Of a stretch of 64,000 nucleotides of DNA, positions 12,365 through 23,274 are shown piece by piece (positions within the stretch are counted from its first letter, which is position 1; each line of letters opens with the position of its first letter). The notes beneath the pieces are model-generated. The model ran no database searches. It was not told the DNA's origin and saw only the letters and a program-made list of their open reading frames with translations. The translations under genes were made by a program, and so were the position numbers. The stretch lies in the NCBI GenBank assembly GCA_019321725.1, contig CM033110.1, positions 9,789,278-9,853,277 on the forward strand. Direction: 5' to 3'. This stretch comes from Paulownia fortunei. Its lineage: Eukaryota > Streptophyta > Magnoliopsida > Lamiales > Paulowniaceae.

Positions 12365-13028
12365 ATACTCATATCCACCTCTAGCTTGGACACTAATTGG
12401 TCCACATTCATCAAAATACACTAATTCCAAGACTTCTTTTGCCCTAAGTCCCTTAGAAGTAAAGGACCTCTTAGTCATTTTACCTTCCAAACAGGACTCA
12501 CATACAGGCAAGGATTCCACCTTTAAATCACTTAAAGGACCATCCCTTACTAGCCTCTGAATTCTATTCAGGTTAATATGACCAAGTTTTAGGTGCCATA
12601 AAAAATTCTCATTAGTAGGAGACAACTTGATGTGCTTGTTAGATATAGTGTGATACAATAAGTTGTCGGTAGGTTTTAAGACATACAAATAATTATTCAA
12701 ACATCCCTTATTGATAAGGGCTTTATTCAAGAAAATATCAACCGCCATTGGTGAAAAATGGACATAAATTCCTTGTCTAAATAATAAAGCAACAGAAATC
12801 AAATTTCTAGTAATATTTGGGACATTATAATAATTTCTTAAAACCAAATATTTCTTATCTCTAAAATAAAGATAAACAATTACAATAGCTCTTGCATACA
12901 CCACTGCTACAGTGCCAACCCTGAGAGTATGTTCCCCTTTATTGACCTCCCTGGTTACTTGGAACCCCTGCAATGCATTGTAAATACGATTAGTGGCTCC
13001 AGAATCTACTATCCAAGTATCAAGTAGT
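12365..13028 (-). pseudogene. Ty1/copia element 1 pol, protease end to integrase start
   Basis: The protease active site DSGAT is encoded at about 12992-13006 ('WIVDSGATNR'), followed by an open frame to 12359 carrying the GAG-pre-integrase domain. The integrase zinc-binding motif is visible as 'HLKLGH' and, further on, 'CESC', followed by 'FDECGPISV' with the first catalytic Asp. The frame runs into the solo LTR after 'GGYEY' and resumes at 10113. Upstream of the protease the element is cut at about 13028, where a plus-strand Tekay LTR fragment begins. Gag is missing. Confidence 0.88.
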
Positions 13029-13034
13029 TCATGT

Positions 13035-13470
13035 AGAGCGTTAGCTTATGTAGTTCATGTATTGCAGGTGAACATGGTGAGACTTAAGACCTCTGGTTTA
13101 CTGGCTGGCAGTGGAGCTCCTACAGGCTTTCAAAGATCAATGTACTTGGATGATGACCTGTTGGGCTATTTTGTGGGCTGTGCTTTTGATTTTACAGTTA
13201 TTATATTATATTAGTGACTTTATCCTGTATATCACTTTCAAAACTCATTTGTGATAGATAGTTTCAGTTTGTGATGGTTTTGATAGACCTAGTTAATATT
13301 TAATAACTACCTATGTATATACAGTGTTACAAGATATGAAAACACTTTATTTTAATCAATATTTTGTTGAACTGACTAGAAAAAAAAAGATATACACACG
13401 CAAACGTGCACAAATTATATTACATAGGTTGTTTATATATATTTACATATATTATTGGGAGGTTGTTACA
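13035..13470 (+). repeat. 3' part of a Tekay-type LTR
   Basis: It aligns with the last ~450 bp of the LTR at 36623-39519. Shared phrases include 'GAGCTCCTACAGG' and 'GATGACCTGTTGGGCTATTTTGT' (the latter near 13151), and it ends in 'GTTGTTACA' at 13470, just before a PBS. The start at about 13035 is where homology begins and where copia element 1 ends, so the LTR is 5'-truncated. Confidence 0.8.
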
Positions 13471-13475
13471 AAGAG

Positions 13476-13487
13476 TGGTATCAGAGC
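13476..13487 (+). other. Primer-binding site (initiator Met tRNA)
   Basis: TGGTATCAGAGC, complementary to the 3' end of plant initiator methionine tRNA, sits 5 bp after the LTR end. It is followed by the same leader phrase (CCAGGTCCTGATTCTGTAGAC) as the Tekay copy at 39520, so it belongs to this element. Confidence 0.85.
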
Positions 13488-13625
13488 CCAGGTCCTGATT
13501 CTGTAGACTATCCATGTAACTTGTGGAGCACAACCATACTAGTAAGTTTTATTTTATGTTATAATGTATTATATATTTCATGAATTATATTGGTCATTTA
13601 TTATAAACAAAATGGTATTGCAGTC

Positions 13626-14700
13626 ATGGTGAGAACAAGGGGTGAAAGTAGTAGTGGAGCCAGAACCTTAGTAGAGCAGACACCTATTCTGAATAACGAT
13701 CGTGATGTTATCATTGATCGACTTATAGAGCTTGTTGAATGATAATCAGAACAAATTCAGCAACTTATCCAGCATAGGGATATGGGTAGACAACCAAGGA
13801 CTGAAATGGTTCAACCACAACCCCGAGTAGAATAGGTAGAGATAGTTGGGGAAAGATTCAAAAAACTGAACCCACCAGTGTTTGAGGATGCACTAGATCC
13901 TACAGCTGCTGAAGATTGGTTGAGAACTCTTGAAAATATATTTCACTATAGTAGAGTTTCAGAAGAAAAGAAAGTGATGTGTGCATTCTTTATCCTTCGA
14001 GGCAATATTAGACATTGGTGGGATACAATGAGGAGCATCGAAGACACCACTATCATGACTTAGGATAGATTTAAAGATTTTTTTTGAAATAAATACTTCA
14101 CAGCTCCAATTCGTGCAATGAAGATGAATAAATTTATACAGCTATAACAAGGAACTATGATAGTTGGAGAATACATTAGTAAGTTTGAACAACTATCCAG
14201 ATTTACCACACATATGGCCAACACTGATGCATTGAAAGTTGAAAGATTTCTTTAAGCCTTGAGACCAGAGCTATACAGGGATGTGAATATGGCAGGAATC
14301 CAAGGAGAGAGATACTCACAAGTAGTTGAGAGAACTTTAGTGGCAGAACAAGCTAAGCTTAGAATTTCTCGTGATTAGAAGATTCGATGCCAATTTAAGA
14401 AAGGACAAGGGCAACAATGGGTTAGAAATGAAAAGAAAAGACCATTTCAAATGCATAATCAAAAATCTAAATTCCAACCTAGACAAGGGCAATAACAGTG
14501 GGATCAGAGTAAGCGTTCAAATATTGATCAAGGCAAAGCACCGATGTCGCAACCTGCTTGTCCTAAATATGGTGGTTACCATAGTGGAGTCTGCCCGATG
14601 GAGACTAGAACCTGCTTTATGTGTGGGAAAGTTGGACGTATTGCCAGAGTATGTCCAGATAATCTAAATCTAATAAGACAAAGAAAAGTGCTAGCTAGAG
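13626..14700 (+). pseudogene. Tekay-type gag remnant
   Basis: It starts at an ATG at 13626 ('MVRTRGESSS'). The retrotransposon gag core is clear: 'PTAAEDWLRTLENIF' (about 13899), 'GNIRHWWDTM' (about 14002), 'YFTAPIRAMKM' (about 14095) and 'GEYISKFEQLSRF' (about 14167). The zinc knuckle near the end reads '[14 protein letters not shown]' (about 14612-14655), so the His of the CCHC pattern is Arg. In-frame stops occur at about 13739, 13833, 14062, 14086, 14144 and 14254. The gag at 39688 is a close relative. The protein would have packaged element RNA. Confidence 0.85.
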
Positions 14701-15758
14701 TTTTTACCATCACTAGATCAGATACTGGTGTGAACCCATCAATGGTAACAGGTAAATTCTCTATCATTGGTACTCCAGCATTTGTATTATTTGATTATGG
14801 AGCTACACACTCATTTATATCCACTGAATATGTGAAGAGGCTGTGTAGAGAACCTGATACTGTTGAGGTCAGTTATAATGTGATAATCCATTCTGGAGAT
14901 TCAAAACAAACTAACCATGTTTTAAGAGATTGTGCTATTCCCATTGAAAATAGAAAACTCTATGTTGATTTAATTGTATTGGCCATGAATGACTATGATA
15001 TGATTTTGGGTATGGATTGGTTGTCAAAGTATCATGCTACAATAGATTGTATGAGAAAGACAGTAACTTTTCAATCTCTTGGTGAGGAACCATTCACCTT
15101 TATTAGAATCATAAAAAGTTTCAAATTCCCAATTATATCGGCATTAAAAGCACAAAGATTATTAGATAGTGGTTGTGAAGGATATTTGGCGAGTGTTATG
15201 AGCATTGAAGAACAATACCATCCTATCTTTACTGAAGTGCCAGTTGTTCAAGAATATCCAGAAGTATTTCTTGATGATCTTCCTGGATTACCACCTGACT
15301 GTGAGATAGAGTTCGTCGTTGAACTAAATCTAGGAACACATCCAATATCTAAATCTCCATACCGAATGGCACTAGCTGAGTTGAAAGAATTGAAGTTACA
15401 AATACAGAAATTATTGGATAAAGGTTTTATCAGACCTAGGTTTTCACCTTGGGATACACTAGTTCTATTTGTGCATAAGAAGGATGGTACAATGCGATTG
15501 TGTATAGACTATCGAGATTTAAATAAAGTTACAATCAAGAATAAGTATCCTCTGCCTAGAATAGAAGACTTACTTGATCAGCTCCAAGGTGCATCTATAT
15601 TTTCAAAAATTAATCTGCGATCTGGGTATCATCAACTGAAAATAAAAGAGGATGATGTCACCAAGACAGCATTTAGCACGAGATTGGATATTATGATTTT
15701 TTGGTGATGCCATTTGAGTTGACAAATGCTCCAGTAGCTTTTATGGATTTAATCTAGT
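14700..15758 (+). pseudogene. Tekay-type protease and reverse transcriptase, truncated
   Basis: Continuous with the end of gag, one frame runs to 15707. The aspartic protease site reads 'FDYGATHSF' (about 14791), where the family has D-S/T-G, so it is probably inactive; '[12 protein letters not shown]' follows. RT begins at '[15 protein letters not shown]' (about 15252) and continues through '[22 protein letters not shown]' split across 15500-15560 and 'SGYHQLKI'. After 'TAFSTR' there is a frameshift near 15685. The fragment stops at about 15758, before the catalytic DD box, where minus-strand copia element 2 begins. Confidence 0.88.
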
Positions 15759-15764
15759 ATATAA

Positions 15765-18690
15765 ACCTGAAATATGTCTAAACTAAAGGAACATCAAAAT
15801 ACAAACGCTCACTGGACATGCAAATCATCAAATAAGAGAACACCTATATGAGCAGTGTGCTCATAAAACACTTTAGGCAGTAAAATTTGGTGAGTGGATC
15901 CATAATTATGGAGTTTGTTCGAATATGTTCTATAGATACTTGAAAACTTTGAATACTTTCTTTAGTTAACAACAAGAAACTCGATGTCTATGTGCAACAC
16001 GAAGTGCTTCTACTGTTATTGAATATGGTAAGGCTGATGTATTGTCATAATATATTTTTAGTGGTATTTGAATACCATACACAAAATACAACCTAGTGAC
16101 AAAGTTTCCCAGCCATATCCCAAGATTTAAAACAAGCTTTGAACTCGACTGCCATAGTGGAAAGAACTATGAGTGTCTGCTTAGCACTCTTTCAAGAAAT
16201 GGCTCTTCCAATTAGTAATTAAGTATAGCCCAAAGTGGATCTCTGACTGTATAGGCATCCAATAAAATTGGAATTATAATACTGAATGATCTTCCAAAAA
16301 ATCTGATTTTCGATAAGTGAGTATGTAATCTTTTGTTCTCTGCAAATACCACATAACACTTTTAGTCATTTTCCAACATTTCAAGGTTACTTAAATATTT
16401 GCCTAATATTCCTACTATGTACGCTATATATGAATATGTACATATTTGAGCATACATAAGACTTTCTATAGCTGATGTATAAGGAATCTTTTGCATTTCT
16501 TTTACTTTAAACTCATTCTTGAGGCACTGGTTGAGATGGAACTTGTCTCCCTTAGCAATGGGATTATCTCCCACTAAACTTATGGTATATAATTATCAAC
16601 TTTATTTACCTCAAACCCAAATCAGATAATAACTTTGATAAAAATTATAATACCATTAATGGAAAGCTAGCTCCAAATCAAAATGAGCTTAACTACCATA
16701 ATGATTCTAAAAGGTCTTTCATTAAAACTGGAAGGAAAGTCTCTTTATAATCAACGCATGCCTTTTGAGTGAAACTCTTGATGACTAGATGTGCCTTATA
16801 TCACTCAACATTGCCTTTTAAATCCCTCTTAGTCTTAAATATCTATTTGCAACCAATGTGTTTCACACCTTTAGGCAATTTGATGAGATCCCAAATGTTA
16901 TTGTCTTTTATGGATTTCATCTCATCTTTCATGGCATCAATCTATTTTTGAGAATTAAAACTTTGTTGATTTGATAAAAGTTGATTGAATCAATTTTCAT
17001 CACTCCTATGTCAACTTTATGTTCATGGAGAAAGACAATATAATAACCAGAATCATACTTTTTTTTCTTAAGTAGATCTTCTTAATTACATTTCCTCTTG
17101 AGATGGTTGAGTTTTCTCTTTAAAAATAATTTCTTTATTTTGAAGAGGGAGATCTTCACATTGTCTTAATAGTCCAAAATTTGTGTCTTGAACAATGTCA
17201 GGAATAGAAGCCTAATAATTGTCAATAGCAACAATATGAAAAGAAACAAATTCCCCTTCAAAGGCTAAGTCTTTAAACTTATTTCTCTCTGAAACTCAAC
17301 TTTCTCAAGATAACCCAAATTTTCATCCCAAAAGAATGACCTTTTAGAGTACCTAACAAAGTAGCAACTTACTGTCTTGAGTTTAGTTTCCTTTTATTAG
17401 GCTTTTAAGGCATTACCTTAGCTCGACAACCCCAAATATGCAAATGCCTAATATATGGCTTCTTGCATATTCATAGTCCATAAAGGGTTTTAGCTACCGC
17501 TTTGATTGGAACCTTGTTAATAATGTAAACTGCAGTCTTTAGTGCTTTTCTCAGTGATTTTTTAGTAAAGAAGACTAATCATACTTCTTACCATATCCTT
17601 AAGTGTTCTGTTTTATGTGTTTTTGTATAATATGAACTGGTATGCATTGTTTCATTATAAATTTACTATTTCCAAATGAACATGAATAGCAATTTTTCTG
17701 AAAGTGGAAATAGAAATTAAATTCCATCTAAATAATTATATTGTATGTCTCTTTCAAATTCAAAAATTAACTAACAATTAATGAGTCTAAAAAATCCATA
17801 TAGCCTCAACTGTAATCGTTTTGCCATGGCCCACATAGTGCATCTTTCTGCATCACTTAGTTGTTAGCTTAATAGACAACCCTGCATGGACACACTTATG
17901 TCAGTAGTAGAACTAGAATTTTCTCACCAAGTTGTCTAGGTACAAAAACTAAACTAACTTCAAAATTAACCAAAGTGAGAAGCAATATTAACATACTTGG
18001 GACATTCTTTTTTTATGTGTTCACCCTTCTTGCAAAAGTAATAGGTAAAATCCTAATCCTATTTCTTTTGTAATTTCTGTTATGGTATCCCAATTACAAC
18101 TTACTTTCTTCTTATATAGTAAGAAATAAACTCATTAAGAGTCCATTTGTCTTTTAGGGTGTTGTCACTCACTTTAAATTGATCATATTGTGTAGGAAGA
18201 AAAATAAAACCCTACTTACGAGCAAGTCCTTAGGCAGTTCTAACTTTAGTGCTTTTTGTTTGGAAGCGAGATTAAACATTTCCATAATGTACTCTCTTAT
18301 ATTCCCTTTTTTCTTCATACCTTATTTTAATAAGATTAGCCCTTAAAGGGTAATTGTTCCAGCCTTTCTTTTTTATATAAAATATTTTCAATATCTTTAA
18401 GGAATTTTTTAGTACTATTCTCCTCAAACGTAGTGTCCCTAAATATTTCCGAAATGATGCACTTTATGATCATAAGACTCATGCAGTTTGAATGATCCCA
18501 TTCTCAAAGTCCCTTTAGGCTTAGGGGAACTATCATTAGTGAGAAAAGGAGGTCGTTCTATCTAAGGCACAAGGTCAAGATCCATGCACCCAAGAACATT
18601 GTAAGAACAATTACAATGTTCTCTTTTAAATTCTTAAAGTTTGTGCCTTTAAGCACAAATAAATTAATATTGGCAAATATTATAGAAATA
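15765..18690 (-). pseudogene. Ty1/copia element 2, decayed gag-pol
   Basis: Read right to left with many frame breaks. The gag N-terminus is recognisable at about 18600-18660 ('VLKGTNFKNLKENIVI', then 'GCMDLDL' in another frame), gag core around 18150-18300 ('LNEFISYYI') and a zinc knuckle near 18010-18040 ('FCKKGEHIKKECPKY', first Cys lost). Integrase tail lies at about 17400-17560 ('HIWGCRAKVMPL'), and the RT start at 16770-16930 ('DEMKSIKDNNIWDL'). The RT active-site region is deleted: the sequence jumps to RNase H at 16574 ('IPYTSAIESLMYAQ'), and the tail with 'DPLTK' lies near 15890. It is older-looking than element 1. The type resembles copia elements with the UBN2-like gag family. Confidence 0.75.
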
Positions 18691-20290
18691 TAATTACAAA
18701 CTTAATTCAGAGAACAGAACCAAATAACATGCTCACAAATATTCATGTCATAACATAATCTAAAAATAACATATTTAAACATAACATAATTGAATAACAG
18801 TGGGCCCATCATGAGATACCCAGCATAACATTGATGTTTAGTCTTTGGATAGAAACATCAACTGTAAGTGGTACTCTCCATGTAGTACTCAAATACCACA
18901 GTTAGTTTTGTCAAACAATAACCTTCCTTTGGATTGATTACTACTCATATGAAAAAAAAAAACTTGATCATCACATATTTATTACCATAGGTATGTTTGT
19001 TATTTAGCCAAACAATAACCTTCCTCTGGACCAATCATTATTCACATAAATAACAAACATACACATCTTAATATTAAAAATAAATAAATCTACACAATAT
19101 AGGTTACTTTGGCATTTATTTTGAAATATGAGACAAGTAGGAACAAATATTACCCCAATTTTATCTTACATGTCTATCATCTGGCCAAATAATAATCTTC
19201 CTTTATGTCGATTATTATCCACAGAGATATAGACATAATGCAAATCCTTTACTTCATATCTAATATTTCAAAAATAAATTTAATAATAGAGGTCACTTTG
19301 GCGACATGTTATTTCAATTTATCTTGAAATATAAGATAAGATTCATAAAATAAAAATAATTTATTTTCTTTAATGGGATTTTAGCGAAATTGGGTTGAGT
19401 CTTGTACAAATCAGATTTGAACTCAATTTGAATTCAAATCAATTCAATTCTTATGGGCTAGATTAAATCTTACCCGTTTTATAACCCAAACAATAAGCCC
19501 AAACTTAAGCTCAAAAATCAACCTTATTTGGATTTCAGACTAAAAAAAATCAAATTAAGCTCCAAAAAACCAACTTTAATTTGAATTTAAGGCCAAATTA
19601 AAATGAACCCAAGACCAAATTAGGCCCATAATTAAATATAGCCAAAAATCTAATCTTATAAGTGTGAGAATATATTAAGCCCTGAATATAACCTTATTTG
19701 GGCTCTATGCCCAAAATCAAAATTTAACTTAAGCCCAAAATTTCTTTTAAACAAAAAATTCCTTCAGCTCAAAAGAAAATTAAATGCCCAATTTCTTCAA
19801 ATTAAAACCTTAGATTCATAGCCTTCTTCTTCACCCCGAAAATCAACTAAAAAAAAATAATAAGGAAGTTGGATTTTGGGTTGAGATGCCCACAAACCCA
19901 GATCGATCACCCCATATCCTTTGCCTGAATCTGTCTTGACTAGAATTGTCTAGATTTTTTCTTTTTTTTTTCTATTCTTTGATTTTAAGAACAACAACAT
20001 CTTGCTTAATCCATATTGAAAAAATAATTCATGAAATTGATTCCCAAATTTGATTTTCAAATTATTATTTCATTATTAGTAGTAGAACCAACAAAATCAA
20101 TACGTGAACAAAATCACAAAAATATTCTTGATTACTTCTTTCAATTGTATTACATCACTGAAAATAATTTAAAGAAAAAGAACTTTAATATCACAAATTT
20201 TGTTCCTGATTCTTATTTTCAATGAAATAATGTTACTGAAATTAATCAACAAAGACAATTCATAATTTTCTTGATAATCTAACATGAACT
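18690..20290 (-). repeat. Untranslated leader of copia element 2
   Basis: Lies between the PBS at 20291-20302 and the gag start at about 18690 on the minus strand. No open frame of note. It holds imperfect internal repetition: the phrase 'AACAATAACCTTCCT' and variants of it occur at about 18916, 19012 and 19185, each followed by a similar 'ATTACT/ATTATTC' segment. A local repeat with a period of roughly 90-175 bp is therefore likely. Confidence 0.5.
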
Positions 20291-20302
20291 GCTCTAATAC
20301 CA
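20291..20302 (-). other. Primer-binding site of copia element 2
   Basis: The minus strand reads TGGTATTAGAGC, one substitution from the initiator Met tRNA PBS TGGTATCAGAGC. It lies two bases inside the LTR end at 20305. Confidence 0.75.
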
Positions 20303-20304
20303 CT

Positions 20305-20850
20305 TGTTAGACTTTAAAAATAAATAGGATTAATAATCATATAATCCAGGATCATCACGTAAATAATCAAGAAAATGAATTGAATACTTAAATGGAAAGC
20401 GTACCTTAATCCATAATCCACATTGATGCATATTGACGTATACATACATGAATCGGAGTTAGCATCTTCTACAATCAAATCTCTTTAGGTGCTCCATAGA
20501 TTCTCTCTGTAAGATGGGGATAGAGGAGAAGATCAAAATAATTGATTTGACTTGGAGACCATAACCCTATAATATTCCTTATATATTAGGTCAAATATAA
20601 GTCCATCGATCCTAATTTGACTAGTACTTAGTCTCTCTCTACATATTGCAAAGTTTATACCCAATAGATATTTCTAGAGTCCCACTATAGATCACTTAAT
20701 TACCTCTATTAAATTAGATAACCTATAATATAATTATAATTTATATATGTAAGCCCACACTGAGAAATTAAACAAAACTCAAAGTCTTTACCTCCTAAGA
20801 TTGGACCATCCTTAGGGATGAGATGTCACTACTCCAAAAATAGTGAGTAG
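20305..20850 (-). repeat. 5' LTR of copia element 2 (outer end approximate)
   Basis: The minus-strand LTR ends in 'AAAGTCTAACA' at 20305 next to the PBS. The other end is not certain; a TG-start candidate lies near 20840 ('TGGAGTAGTGAC' on the minus strand). At about 0.5 kb it is much shorter than the other copia-type LTRs in this window and so belongs to a different family. Confidence 0.55.
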
Positions 20851-22760
20851 TTTTTCTATTTGGATTTGCTCTGCTCCCCCGCCGTGATTCAATGAGCATT
20901 TTTGAACTAAAATAAATTTGTTGTTTGAGTGATTTTCAATTTCATTTATATTCTTCCTGTCTAAATGAACTTTTATCCGGTATTATAAGGGGATTTTGGA
21001 AGGTAACTTCCATGATTTAAATAAAGGAGTCTGTGGGAATCAAGTTCGTATTCATCTACTCTTCTAAAGTCTTGTAGATGTATTGTTGCACTTAAGCTCT
21101 TTGTTGAATTTAAATGGAACCGTTATTCATTTGGTGCTTCACTACCATAATCCACATACTCTATTCTCCTCTATTTTCCTTGCATTGGGATGGGAAACTA
21201 ATTCTGTTACATTAGTGGAAAATACCATTAATTGGAGTACTATACATACCGCCAAATATATCTTGTTAATGTTACTCTTTCTTATTTGTGAAAGCTCTAT
21301 TATATGAAGAAAACAAGCGATGAAACTTCTCATTGTCATCCCAAATTATGCAGGTTTCATTGTAGTGAAGTTGAAGAAATGCTGCAATCATCCATTTTTG
21401 TTTGAACGTATAGTTATGGTGAGGATACAAATTTCCTAGGTAGCAGTAAATGTTTGATAGGTTGCATGAGACAAATCACCATGTATTGATATTTCTCAGG
21501 TTTAGGGGTACGGGCGTGGGGGGGGAGTCTGTCGTCCCCCATTATTTGTGTTCTGTTGTTGTTGTGGTTAGGTCTAAACTGCAACTTTAATCATTTTGTT
21601 TGGACACAAATGAAAAAGAGTACACTTGCCTACTTTTCTTTGGCGTATAATGGTGATAAGGAAATGTAGTCGAGCGTCCCCCATTATTTGTGTTCTGTTG
21701 TTATTGTGGTTAGGTCCAAACTGCAACTTTAATCATTTTGTTTGGACACAAATGAAATAGAGTACACTTGCCTACTTTTCTTTGGCGTATAATGGTGATA
21801 AGGAAATGTAGTCGAGCAGAACAAAAAGAAGAGAAAAGGCTAAAGGTCTTTCAGTGAGCTTGCCTGGTGTCTTTCTCATGGCAGTGAGTAAATACAACCA
21901 AATAAAGTTGGAATAAATTTGGCTGAAGCAACTATATATAAAGAAAGGGAACTTCAGATCCTTTAAGAGCATCTCTTTGATGGTGTTAATTGATTATTTA
22001 ATGTAAAACTAGTTATTTTTCTCTTTTTCCATTTTGAAATTCTGAACTTGAAGCTGGTCTGCTATTCCTATGGCACCAAATTCAATTCCTTGAATATAAG
22101 CTCTCAGATCTAGTAGGAGATGAATTAAATGTAACCTATTATGACTAAAAATCCAAAAAAATAAGTTTTAAAGCAAAAAAAAGATTAAAATTTTGTTGTA
22201 TGAAAAACCTAAGCTTTAACCTCTAAATAAATATTTAATATACCTTTCAAAATATAAATTTATATTTACTCTATGTATTTTTTTTTGTTTATGACTTTTT
22301 CATGATATATCATTGTTTGAGGAGTGACAAATAGAAACAAATGTAGATAAGTGGAATAGGTAAGTGAAGGGTCATGATAAGACTTTATATATTTTCAAAT
22401 TAATTAGAAGTAATTATGAATAAGATCATTCTATATCATTATATGCTTTTTTTTGGCAAAAAAAATAATTTAGTTTACTTGAAATTTTTTTATTAACTAA
22501 AATTGCTTCTCTTTCGTTAGTTGTTATCTTATGCTATAAACCTTTTGATGCAGATGTAGACGATAGCATTGTTACTAAAGCTTGACCTTGTTTTGTGACT
22601 GTAAGATATTACTGTGTTTTTATCTAATATTTGTTGTTATCTCAGTGTATGACTTTGAATGATATTCTTTTGGCTCTGTATTTAGGATTCTATAAGTGTG
22701 CTTCGAATAGTATAAAGAGGTTTTCTTTTCATTAAATTTTCATATTACTTTTTGATTCCT
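20850..22760. other. No recognised gene; AT-rich spacer
   Basis: No conserved protein motif, splice-consistent open frame or retroelement domain is visible here. Open frames (for example around 21083-21339 on both strands) overlap each other and encode low-complexity peptides. The region holds a G-run at 21517-21526 and a 142-bp tandem duplication (separate entry). It could include decayed gene or UTR sequence; I cannot assign it. Confidence 0.4.
21533..21816. repeat. 142-bp tandem duplication
   Basis: Two adjacent copies, 21533-21674 and 21675-21816, both starting CGTCCCCCATTATTTG and ending GTAGTCGAG. By eye they differ at three positions (GTTG/ATTG, GGTCT/GGTCC, GAAAAAG/GAAATAG). Only two copies are present. 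The low divergence points to a recent local duplication. Confidence 0.95.
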
Positions 22761-22769
22761 CTTTCCTTT

Positions 22770-23040
22770 AACTTTGAAAAATATGGAAGAGTGAGAAAAA
22801 AAATGAAGAAATGAAAGCAAAATAGAGAAGAATTGTTTGGGAGGAGACGCGAAAAAAAATAAATGAGAGAAAATGGTGGTAGCAAAAAATAAAATAAAAA
22901 ATAAAAGGAAAGAAGAGAAGAGTTGGTTCGGGAGGAGAAAGAAAAGAAAACAAAAGAAAGGAGAAAAATGAAAGGTGAAAGAGAATAAGGGAAACAAGAC
23001 AAAAGGAAAAAAACAAAAGAAGGAAGAAAAATGGCCATAA
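22770..23040. repeat. Purine-rich strand-asymmetric tract
   Basis: About 270 bp in which the plus strand is overwhelmingly A and G ('GAAAGAAAAGAAAACAAAAG' and similar). The pyrimidine complement gives open frames in all minus-strand phases rich in Phe, Ser and Leu. These are a composition effect and are not annotated as genes. Confidence 0.8.
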
Positions 23041-23274
23041 ATTCGAACCATGAAGATATGGTTGGTTATAACAATAAGAAGTGTTGGCCAAGAGATGCTT
23101 GAAAGCGACTAATGAAGTATGACGGTATGCATTTTCTTTGGTTGACTATACTTTGAACATATACTTCAATTTTAGTTTTAATCAAGTAGTTCACTAGACA
23201 TTTGATGGTTGCTAATCGGTCTTGGCAATCTTCTTTTAGTCAATTTTGGTAGAAGTATTCTTTGGGATATGAAG

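Noticed and set aside
20031..20225. 64-codon plus-strand frame as a small gene
   Set aside because: It lies in the untranslated leader of minus-strand copia element 2, is AT-driven and has no known motif.
22740..23091. Three overlapping minus-strand open frames of about 100 codons rich in Phe, Ser and Leu
   Set aside because: They are three phases of the same pyrimidine-rich strand. Open frames in all phases are a composition effect, and no conserved motif is present.
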